From: Synchiropus splendidus
Taxonomy: Eukaryota > Chordata > Actinopteri > Syngnathiformes > Callionymidae
NCBI RefSeq assembly: GCF_027744825.2
Contig: NC_071347.1
Location: forward strand, 9,609,501 to 9,673,500
Length of the DNA: 64,000 bases
Direction of reading: 5' to 3'
Made by a program: the position numbers and the translations under genes. The notes beneath the pieces were generated by a model. It saw nothing but the letters and a program-made list of their open reading frames with translations, did no database searches and was not told the DNA's origin. Shown here piece after piece: positions 53,079 through 64,000 of the stretch (within the stretch, counting starts at the first letter, position 1; the number at the start of each line of letters is the position of its first letter).

Positions 53079-56068
53079 CGCTAAGTCATGCGGTTTTGGA
53101 TGGGATCACGAGGAATGTTTTTTGTTTAGATTTATGTTGTAAAACTCCCACCCCTGAACTTGCAGATATCGTAGATAAATAAAAGTTACTTTTCAGCCAT
53201 TCAGTATAAGAAAGAGCGGTCCAGCCAGGTCAGAGTCATGAGTCCTATATCAACAAAGTTTGTCTTTTGTTGATCTAAATGTATCCTGTGTAGTAAAAGT
53301 TTTGTGTGACGTCATCACAATGTGGCAGCACAGACATATTTTACAGGTTATGTATCTAAGTCCGTTGTTCTGATAAGCATCGATGTTGGAGTTCCAACCT
53401 GGACTTGAATACCAGCGAGATCTTGGTGTCTATTGTGAGAACCTGGAAGGTGAAGACACATGGCTTATTCATGTTTGCTGCTGGCTAGTGGCCGGAAGCC
53501 TTAATTCAGGTCAAAAACAGAAACAAGTATTTGTTCATTAGCTTGAAATGCAAAGTCCAAATAGTATTGCACCTATTATCCCAATGTTTCAGTGTGTCGG
53601 TATTTCTTTGCACCAAATGCTTGGATTATCCATGCACCAACATATTCTTTATTTTCACTTGATTCATTCTATAATGGGGTTCAACTTGATCATGAATATA
53701 TTTCGCTTTGTGATGTTATTAGATGCAGATATTGTCTCCAGTAAATCAATGTTTTTGTTTCCTTGTCTTGTTCTTGTTCTTTTTCTTTTCGTTACCATCG
53801 TTGAATCACCATATTATTTTTCCTGCACTTAATTTAGTTTGTGGAGTGTGTAGGCGTGCGCATCCTGCCATGGAATATGATATACAGTCAGACTGTCAGA
53901 CGCTATTGATTTAGGATGATGCTTGCTTGGATTCGGGCGGAGGTCCAAGCCTTTGGCCAGAGCCACGGATCTAAATCACCAAGAGAGTTCCTCCGGTCCA
54001 GTTTATTTTTGGGGCAGGTATTTTTGGCCGGTAGATCAGCAACTTAAAAAGGACTTCCAACCTGCAGATGGTGTGATTTTTGATTAAAAGATGTTACATT
54101 TTTATCTTAAATTAGAGACTTTTTTTTCATTTTATGAAAAAAAAGGTGTTTGCCTCCAGACTGGTCTCAATAATTCAAGAAATTATTATTTTTTCTCCAC
54201 TCCAGCTCCTGCAACCTAAAAAGTATGTCATCCAATGTGCAAGGGTTTGTCTGTTTATCTCAAATCTAAACTGTTATTGACATACCGATGGCATACCCTG
54301 GTGGTCTTTTGTTTAATGTTGTTTAATGTTTTTGTTTTCTACAGTTACAATTGTTTTCATGACTAAAACACGAAACACAGCTACTGTATTTAAATGTACC
54401 TTACAGGTTCTCTGTACTGGTTTTTAGAGGCCTCGGACCCTGTATAAATGTTGACTCTTGTATACAGTGTCAAATCCCAAAGTTACTGTTTTGTTTTTCC
54501 CCAAATCTTGTGTCAGGAGCGAGGTTTACCTCATGACCACACCACAAGGCTTGAGAGTGTAAATTGAATCTGAAATACACTTTCTTGAAGTTCATGGATT
54601 ACAGCCAGTGTGAATCTCAACGATAGCTTTGCCCACTCTGCTCACTCTTCAATGATTTCAGTATTTACAGAGACCCTGAACTCTGTGTTTTATTAGATCA
54701 CATCTGTTCAGAAATGGCAGTGAAGCTGCTTGGAACACCTAATTGCCGCTAAAACAAAACATTATATCAACAAACCTACTACGTTACTGCCACTTTAGCT
54801 ATGAACACAGGTGTCTAAACAAACAGGATTTGGGCCCTTTAAATAGTATGTATTACATTAATCCTGTGGCGAGGATGACAGCATTTTCTAAGATCCACTT
54901 TTATTCCAGATTTTAATGTCTGCTTTCATGGTGAAGTTTCTCACCTGAAAGACTTGAGAAGGATTTTCCTTCTTTCTCTTCTCTTTGAGATGACTTCTTT
55001 TGTACCGATTTAGCATCTGAATGAGCAGTGACAAATATATCTAGAAAATGATGCTACGTTTCAGATATGCCTCCAAAAAGACTTCAGTTTTGCAGGCTGT
55101 GCTTTTGCTTTACCTGCTTTTTAAAATGCTTAGTGCTGGATTACAAGAGAAAAGCCGTGATCAGCAACTCTGATGTGGCGATTGCTTAGCGAAGCTTCCA
55201 TAACACCTGTTTACTTATTGCGTGCTCAGAGATATGTTGAGATCTGACTGTGACACTGTTGAACCCTGCCATCACCTCATGTTGCAGCATGTTTATGCAT
55301 GACCCTCTGTGGTGAGGGCACAACCTTATTGCTGGTATTCAATGTTGCAATGGAATAAACCAGAGAAACTAAATAAAATAAAGTAAATAAAAATATATTT
55401 TTATTTACAATCTTACAATCGTCCGAGTCCCAGGGTCATCTACTTTTGGTGAGTGGCCCTTTGAATTCAGGGAAATCATTTCCATCTGTGTGTTCAATTG
55501 TGTGTATGATTCTCATGTACCTGGCAGGTGGCCCTTTCCTCCTACGTGTCAAAAATAGTCAGCAGTGATTTGTGTTGCGGATGCAAGTGGGACCCTGGGT
55601 CGGGTCCAGTTTGTGGCTCGCCGAGGTTCTTCCTCCGTGGAGATTTAGAGTCTCCCTCCTTCAGCCTGCGTGGGCTTCACTGTGCTCTACACTTTCATCC
55701 CATGGTCTGAAAGCATCTGGTTGACTGTCCAGGATGTCGCTCACCTTTCACTTGATCTGATGTCATTCATCCGAATGACTAGTTCAGTACACAGTATTCA
55801 GACTGTTGGTTTTATCGTAAAAACAAACTTTAATTTAGGGCTGGGTGATTTACCAAAAACAAAAAACAAAACAAAAAATGGAGCTTCAAACCAACATACA
55901 TTTTCAAAACAGCAATTGTGGTTATTTCTGTTTTCTTTTGCTGACTCTCTTCAGCACGGTATATAACCTGTCCGCCTTGATTGCATGTGTGAATTATACT
56001 CTTTATCACGCTCACAAATATTTCATGAATGAAGCACGATGAGACTGGGATTATTGTACATTAACTCG

Positions 56069-56233
56069 GGATGCGCTCGTGAGGCTTCATGAAACACTGC
56101 CCTCAATATTAGAGCCCACTAGATGGCACTTCAACTTTGGACACCCATTTCAATGAACCCTCCTATCAAACTTAAACAACAACTGACCAATTAGAATCAT
56201 GACACTGTTTCATGAAGCCTCATGAGCGCATCA
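56069..56233 (+). mobile_element. Short inverted-repeat element (MITE) of about 165 bp
   Basis: The left arm at about 56,069-56,099 (GGATGCGCTCGTGAGGCTTC...) is the reverse complement of the right arm at about 56,202-56,233, over roughly 31 bases with few mismatches. The interior of about 100 bases is unrelated and non-coding. A related right arm is found at 62,564-62,598. Superfamily not determined. Confidence 0.75.
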
Positions 56234-59200
56234 CTAGCATTGACCAAAGATTGAAGGTTCAATTAATCTGGATTTTCATATTGCCTTGCTTTAAATTGCA
56301 TAACTTGGGCACAGTCACAGCCTCATTTGTTTCTGACTGAAATCGGACTGGACTGGTCTGTCACTCATGACACGTTGATCCTAACTATAGTGACCCATCG
56401 CAGTGCCAGCATACATGAACACATTTGTTGAACGGAACTACAGCTTCTCCTTCGCTCCACATCACTGCTTTCATCCAACGCTATTAATAGCAGTTGCTGA
56501 TCACACTTGACAAGAGCCGCTGTTTCAGAGGCAAAAAGGGAGCTTCCCTATATAAAGTGTCTGATTTGATGTCTTTGATAAGTGATATTGTTCTCACCTG
56601 AAAACTACTCTTTTGTAATGGGACGCCATGACATGAGTTCATCAGCTGCCTCTCAATGTTCATGATGAAGAGTTTTTATGTTTACTATAAATACACCCCA
56701 AATATTTTGAAAACTAGCTTCATACACAGTTATTAAAACTAAGAGAAAAAAAAATGTAAAGCAACAGAGATGTGGTTTGATTTCATGGCTGTTTAAATAA
56801 TGTATTAAGAGATGAGTTGTTCTAGAACTCTCGTGTGTGTGTGTGGGGGGGGGTAGGTTACAATTTCTTTTGATAGCGTTTGCATGAATAAAAAACCATA
56901 ACAATTTCAAAGGTATTTCCGCATTAGTCTGTTTGCTGTGTAAGAGTAATAACTGATGTGGCGATAACAAATGCTTTTACTGCAACGGCTGACGGCTTGA
57001 ATTCAGACCCCGAGCATCAGATTTGCTACAGAGACCTTCCAAGATATAAGGGGCATGAATTGGCAGAGGAACGGCGTAATTGAAGTGGGCGCATAATCAG
57101 CCCGTTTGACATTTAATAGATCACTCCGTCGCTGGAGCTCAAGTTTATTTAGCAAGGATAGCCACGCGGTTAAACGGCTATAATTTATTCTACAGATGGA
57201 GGCAAATCTCCGAGATCAGAGCCCAGGACAATGCAGGCAATTAAGATGCTTTTCGTTGCAACATCTGCGATAGATTTGGGATTTAGACCTGCGGCTTCAC
57301 CTTGGAGAGAAAGCTCATTAGCAGCCTGTAGAGTGAGGCAGGAAACCCGTGACAGTAAAAACCTCCTGCACATTGAAAGTCAGTTTCCTGACATGAATGA
57401 GTAGAACTGATTAAATGGCCAGAACAGGAATAGCTTATTTGTTTTGTCATTATTTGACCTACATCCTGAGAGAAATGCCACTTACATAAGGCACTATTAG
57501 TCATAACAGGCAGCAGGAAATGAGTTAATTTTCATGTTACATGCTTTTATTTTCAACCTTGGTTTTCACTTGCAGAGTAATCCTGATGACCAGTGCATTT
57601 CTATTAATGAATTGCTATTTTATTAAAGAATATGGAAATGAGCAAGGCATCACAGTTGCAGCCTTGGTGAGATGGGGCCAAGATATTCTGAGTGTTTCAC
57701 TCAGAGACATTGTCATTTAAATCATAGCGACAAACAACCTGTTTGAATAAGTACAGGGAAGAAACTTAAACCTGTCCATGTCTTCAAACCCAACCCAAAC
57801 AAGCTTTTGACTACGGATGCTCTGATCAGGATTTTTGCTGCCAATCACTGATATCGATCACATGGATTGACAATGAATGTGTAATCAAAATGATGAGACC
57901 TTCTGTGTACATGATGTGAAATGACACATTTTTATATACCTCTTCAAGGTGGCAAACAATAGAAAAATCTTGCTGAATGCAGCAATTATTCTGTCAAAAA
58001 GGACAACTGAAAAACATTGAATTCGATGTTAGACATCGCAGGTGAATCTCTAGAGACTTCAAAACACCAGAGAAAGGCTGGTCAACTAGCTCTGTGAAAT
58101 TAATAATTATTTCGTATCATTCCGAATGTCCGTACCGGCAGGTGTTGCTAAGCGTCAACCTGCTGCTGAGGAACCAGCGGTCTCACTTTCATGAGCCCAG
58201 AAAGCTCTCCGTGCTGGAGCTTTAAATAGCGTGTTTAATTTGAAGGCTCTTCCCTGCACAACATTTTCTCGTGCATGTGCTGCAGGATGCACACTTTACA
58301 TGACAGATTGAAAGAAGCTTCACAGCAGACATGCCGCTGCCCAGTGAGCTGCGAATAACAGCGGGGCTTCTTCAGAGCGCTGGCTGTCACACGTGATCAG
58401 TTGTTCATGATTGGCAGTGACAGGTAGTGAACGCCATTCACCGATCACGCTGAAATCAGCCGATTGCGATCGGTGACTGATCGATCGGAGCATGCCTGCT
58501 TTTGATGCTTTTAAATGCCAAAATTGCTTAATAAGCATTAGACGGTACCTCAAGCCTTTGTATGACGGAAGATATTTTTTGTGTTTTGCTTAGGTATAGT
58601 TTTCCAAACAATGATATCCAGCTGTTGTTTTAGGTGCACCAAACTCTGATCACTGCCATATTTATACCATGGCCCACCCACACGACTGTGTTGTAGCTTT
58701 GCTGGTCAGCAGGCTGTTTTCGAGCATGCAGACATTATAAGTGCAAATTATTCATCTGGCAACTTCCAACAATGAAAAAGCTAGTGCAAATAGATGTTTA
58801 TTTGTTGAATGATGGGGCACAGGAATATATGTGTGGGAAGGAAACCAGAGCGTCTCCAGTGTAATGAGGTGGAGTCGGTGGTGAAAGAGTCCAGTTGATG
58901 TATTTTAACTCAAACCACAGAGATGCTGTTTGCCTTGCTGCAAGACTGGACCGCTAAGAAATGAGACTCTTTTAATTACACTTGAAGAGACTGTTTAATT
59001 CATGAGAATTTGGTTTGGCCCATAACCTGTGGCCCACTCCATGGTTTTGATGACCAGTAGGCTGAGATGAGACAGAACATTTTACCTTTGTTCATGGTGA
59101 CGCTGTAAAGACAAGCACAGAAATGAAAGCCATTGTAGGTCTTGCTCACTGTCTGTGAAATCTCCTTTGAAACTTGCTGTGCAAGTCTGAACTCATTTTG

Positions 59201-62200
59201 CTTGGTTTTCTGATATTCCATAAGACGCCATTGCCAATGACTCACATGTTCTCTTTGCCCTTCTCAAAAAACTGCCTCTAGCCTGGATTCCAAACTGTAC
59301 ACACCACAGTTGCAGAGAATACTTTGATTTTTTTGGCAGCGAAATGAAGAGTAGATGGTTTATTTAATTCCAGTCTCCTCTAACACATTATTAATGCTTA
59401 GTGATGTGACGCTACCACTGTTTTGCAGCGTACTGACATTTGAGTACTCTGACATGAGTAGCTAGTAATACCGCAAGGACTGTTTTCAACACACGAACAT
59501 GGGACCACTTCCCCAGATTTCACGTCTAACGTTTAAAGTTTAGCCTGGCTAACCTATGCATATGCAAGACTATATAAGGTCCTGGTACTGGCTACTAGTT
59601 TACTTATCCAGTGTTGCCTTGTTTTAGTTGTGTCCCGGGACCATAATGGCACCATAATGGGAGGAAGTAGCAGCACCATAGTTTCAATTTTCTCAGACTG
59701 ATTCCTTGTCTGTACCATCATTGGTGGCGTGTGGAGCTCCGCGGGGCGCATTGATGTATTTGTTACATGAGACCATCCTCATGGGTGAGAGCTGGCAGTA
59801 CTGTAAAAACCTACAATGCCCTGCCTCCGCAGAAGATGAAACGCAATATAGCAAGGGAGCACTGGAGTAGATATGGGGAGCTGACTATAGGACAAGTATC
59901 AGTACTCAAAATAGGCCAGTCAATGTGCTTGTACCAGATACTGGTATCTAGACATCCCTCGTAAGTACCTGACATGACAGATTCTATGACATTCGCATGA
60001 CTGTGCAGGCCTTAACTGGCACATATATTAACGCCCTCTTTTTCTAAACAAACCAAAGCCCTGTTTTTGACAGATATCTGTGATCCGTCGCTGCTCCAGC
60101 TCCTGTGTAATTGGCTGCAGGACGACATACTCTGCGCGACGCGTGGGCAGTGAGCAGTCGGACCTCAGATCAGAGGGACAGAAATTACAACGTCTTAAAG
60201 GTCTTAAAGGATTCCGAAAATTGGACTTGGTTCTTAATTGGACCTGGTTTTCAAGGCCCAGTACGATTTGACTTTTCGTTGATTGGTCTTTCCCATGGAA
60301 ACTGTTCAGTATTGACGCTTCACTTTTGCCAGTAGTGTTGCTGTTTCAGTCATTAACCAGGCTGGAGCTGCAGCTGGAAGTGCTATTTTACTACTGTCTT
60401 GAAAACCTGAAAAGAAAAATGACTTCTCTGTTCACGTGTTGAGATTCTATGTGCAGATTTGTGTAAATGGATCCGCGCTACAGACTTGTTGATAAAGCCT
60501 TCAAAGCGCTGGAGTTATTTTTATGTCTGACTCTCAGCTGACTGCTAAAGAGGACGGGGGCTTTCACTTTTTTTCCTTCCTTCCACACCCTCCCTCCTCT
60601 CGCCGTACAAGGGGAGAATGAAAAGAAGTGTGCCGGTGTACAGCTTCCACTGACCAGAGAAGAGTGATAGAAAGCAAGAGGTAGCGAGACAGACGATAGA
60701 GTGGAGGAGAGCATGAAAAAAGAAATGGAGAGCCAGAGAGACGAAGCAAAGAAGAAGGCCCGGGGTGCTTGCCAGTCAAGGTCATGCAGAGGAGAAAGCA
60801 TCCTGTGTGTTACTGTGATAGTGTGTGTATGGAGGCCTACACATGAGTGACGGTTGGGTGACAGATTGGGTTATTCTGCGATGGGAGGATTTGACAGGAA
60901 AGGAAGCAGAGATATGAGACACAGTTTCACAACACTGTACAAATACTTCATGCTGCCCTAAATCCTGTTTTATCACGTGACTTTGAGCGTGGTTGACTGA
61001 TGCAGCGCTGGTGCGTTTGTGACATTTATGTCGAGTGTTGCATGAAGACTGTCGTTAAATACATTACCGCCGCAGTTTCTCGTCAGCGGGTGACCTCTGC
61101 TGTCACGCTGATCTCCCCATTAATGTCAGTGCATGGTTTGTTTTGTGACGTGGAGGCGACTTCACTTGAGAAATTATAAAAATATAAAAATATACGTGAT
61201 CCTTTTTGAACCCTTAAAATGAGACCTGTATCAAAGAATGAGCTCCAAATCTCAACATCTGATTTGTCCTGTTTTTTTTTAAACCACTTCTTAGCTGAAA
61301 AAAAGAAAACTGAATGCATTTCTGTTTCCTCAGTTTGTGACATTTTTAGTGAGCCTTTCCAAAAACTTCGGAGTAGACGTAATTTGCTAAGTTGATACTG
61401 TGGTCCTGAGTAGTTGCTTTTGTGTTTTTTTTTTTTTATCTTTTAAGATGACTCAAGGGCTTCATCTTTTAATGCGCAGTGCTTCTGTGTCTTTGTGGAA
61501 AAGTAGTTCTGAAGGTTTTCCTGGCGTCATTATGAAATGCAGAGGGTGTAAAGCGTGTGGCTCACCTGTTGTGATGAACTGAGTCTTAGTTCCTTTAAAT
61601 GTTGCTTTCTTTGAGGTGGCACTCAAACCTCCTCTAAGATCTCAATGTTGGCTCTGTTTGTCTTTTTAAATAAGCTCTCCGCTGACGTTTGCAAGCTTGC
61701 CAACTTGCCAGTGAATGCAGGAGGGAGATGCAGGCGGGAGTGGCAAAATTAAATTGGAGGACAAATAACAAGAAAATAAATATTTTGAACTTCACTGTAT
61801 AAAGCATCCGGTGGTTGGGGATCGTACTACTGGAGGTTTTGTGACTTGTTTTCTCTGACTGATTTTTCATGTCAAATAGTTACAACCTCTCTGCTTCTAG
61901 AATTTTTTTTTTGTCTTATGAAAGTGATTTTCATCTCACAACTTTCAACGTGTATTAAATTAGACGTATTAGGGATGGGTGATATAGACTAGAAAATTAT
62001 CATAAAAATTGTTACCTTAATGCTAATTATCATTATTATTTGTGGAATAAAAGTTGTTTATTTTACATTAAACACTTTACGTTTTATATTGTTTTAGATT
62101 GTTTGCTGAATCGTTTTCGAGTGTGTTGTTCAGTATCATTATTTCTTAGGTTTGTAGAATTTATTAACAAAAAAAAAAAAAAGACTTTTGTTTGTGTTTA

Positions 62201-62563
62201 GTTTGGGGAAAAAAAACCAAAACCAATTGGCAAAAATCTGTCTGTTGGAACTTAGAAAAAAATCAACGATCATTATTGGGCAAAAAATGACGATTGGTGC
62301 ACTACTGATAAAAACGAAGAAGAACTGGGTTTTATACTCCCTTAAGAAGGGACAGCAGTACAAAACATATACTGTAGTTCGGGCCAAGAAGTTCTTGCAC
62401 ACATTGTGCTGAATTTGAATAAATTTTTACACTTATTTAGCGTTGTAATTCAACACAACCAACTTTGTAGATGATGCAGATATGCTTCCAGAGCCTTGTC
62501 TGTGATCCTTGAAGGGAAACCTTTTTAAACCTAGAGCGCCATCTACAGAGCACTGAAAATTAG

Positions 62564-62598
62564 CACACTGTTTCATGAAACCTCATCAACCCATCACT
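62564..62598 (+). mobile_element. Solo right arm of the 56,069-type MITE
   Basis: 'cacactgtttcatgaaacctcatcaacccatcac' is a diverged copy of the right arm of the inverted-repeat element at 56,069-56,233. The preceding 'gcgccatctacagag' also recalls its interior. No left arm is found at the expected distance, so the copy is truncated. Confidence 0.55.
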
Positions 62599-64000
62599 AC
62601 TTAATACCTTGCAGAAGCTAGACTGAAGTCTTTTTTTTGTATTAGCGCATGGATGTTCAAACAGCTCCAGAAAGACTGCATGTGTTTGATCTATCTTGCT
62701 CAGTGATGGCTAAAGAGTCCAGAGCTGCTGCTTGTCAGCAGAGATGAAATGATTTGGGAACATGGTGACACAGTGAATATGATTTATCCAGCTTCCTAGA
62801 AAGATCCAGGCAATGATGAAGTGTGCTTCTTGAAACATGTTTGTTTGTCGTGGTTCCATGCCTGAGCAGTTTATTTTGGGGCGCTGCATGGATCTAAGAG
62901 ACACGAGAATAGAGCAATGTGGTGAGCATCTTCAGGTAGCCAATGCAGCCAAGTCAACCTTTTGCTGACGTTACGCATATGGCTTTTTATGTAGTCATTT
63001 AGTTTGCCAGTCAAAAAAAACCCCTTAAATCCTCTCATGAAACCTCCAGTGGTCACAGAATCAAGTTGTTTTTCAGACAAATTATCCCGTTGACAGGCAT
63101 CATTACCGTCGCACAGCGTAATGAATTGTTTTCCACACCATGATTTTATACAGATGAAGAGCATTAGCCTCAGCGATAAGAGCTTCAATCCATCCTGCCC
63201 AAAATGTATCGCAATTTGCTTTTGAATCTAAAGCAGGCCCAGTGGAGCGTCTATTTTGCAGAAATCACCCATCTTGCTGAGATTTTTTATTTTTTTGGAA
63301 AGAGCGTATGTTGCAGAAGCAAGTTGTTTGATTCTAGAGATAAAATTTCCACATCAATGTCATGGTTATGCAGCAACAGCCTCTCACAACATGACGTGTC
63401 CTCCCATTACCATGTTTTTCGGTTTTCTCGTGGTTTACAAATGTAATGTTTTTGTTTTTGTTTTGGAGGTTATTGCAGTTTGGCCTGAGAACTAATGAGA
63501 AAGTGATGCAATAAACCCCAGTCGCCTTCGAAATACTCATCTACCAGCACACTCATTCCAACATTTCTGTTACAAATGTCTGCCTCACTATCAGCCAGCG
63601 ATCTTTCAGATGAATGTTTGGCATCTTGTGCGACGGCTATACTCCTGCTTTATCAACAGTTCAATTTGTTTTAGGGACGTATTTGTCGAAATCAGATGAC
63701 ATAAAGATGTTCTGTCTGGATAGATACTTTTCTTCATCCTTTTTCCCCGAGCATGTTATGCTCCCTTATCTAGCACCGCGCACTAGGGTTTAGCATAGCT
63801 GTAGCAGTTTTGATTTAAAAAACACTATAAATAAAGTGATATTGGACCCAATTGAAAACATCTGTATGTGTATGCACAAGTTGTGGACCAGAGAACGGTG
63901 CATTTTCAGACCCAAAACAAAGATGAGAGATGAGACTGGAGGAGAGTTCAGTGTTAATTCTTTATGCATTACTGGAGTCGTTCTCCAAAATCAACCAAGA

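Larger units (their letters stand above)
49181..64000 (+). other. Long exon-free region, probably a first intron
   Basis: About 14.8 kb with no exon that I can support. It includes a LINE fragment near 50,990-51,110, a hAT-like element at 52,806-53,078, an inverted-repeat element at 56,069-56,233 with a half-copy at 62,564-62,598, and a possible conserved non-coding block at about 57,030-57,420. The whole could equally be intergenic if the candidate exon at 49,147 is wrong. Confidence 0.4.

Overview
The window reads as nuclear DNA from a ray-finned (teleost) fish. Genes are split into short exons with GT-AG introns and phases that join exactly. Vertebrate orthologues are recognisable on both strands, introns are A+T-rich, and there are remnants of fish-type non-LTR retrotransposons and hAT-like miniature elements. 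No bacterial operons, CRISPR arrays or phage genes are seen.

Layout, left to right. (1) 244-10,899, minus strand: the first 13 coding exons of a myosin phosphatase targeting subunit gene, most like ppp1r12c. It runs off the left edge. (2) 12,501-17,316, minus strand: a complete nine-exon pnpla2 gene (adipose triglyceride lipase, ATGL), 513 residues by my splicing. (3) 19,268-25,898, plus strand: a complete fifteen-exon pidd1 gene (p53-induced death domain protein), about 1000 residues. It is divergent from pnpla2 across a gap of about 1.95 kb. (4) 35,236-38,546, plus strand: a complete ten-coding-exon slc25a22 gene (mitochondrial glutamate carrier), 312 residues. A GC-rich stretch near 27.2-27.4 kb may be its promoter and untranslated first exon. 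(5) About 48.65-49.18 kb, plus strand: a GC-rich, purine-repeat-rich candidate first exon ending in a short coding start and a strong splice donor, followed by almost 15 kb with no recognisable exon. I could not name this gene.

The order pnpla2 - pidd1 - slc25a22, with these orientations, is the known vertebrate arrangement (human 11p15.5). I see no rplp2 between pnpla2 and pidd1. The genes are not an operon and act in separate processes: lipid-droplet lipolysis, p53/caspase-2 signalling, mitochondrial glutamate transport and myosin dephosphorylation.

No previously undescribed system is evident. The most interesting observations are residue-level. The first autoproteolysis site of PIDD1 reads Gln-Phe-Ser instead of His-Phe-Ser, while the second is intact. 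The fish ATGL keeps the regulatory serine but not the arginine-rich kinase consensus in front of it. There are also two fragments of one LINE family, several short inverted-repeat elements, and candidate conserved non-coding blocks.
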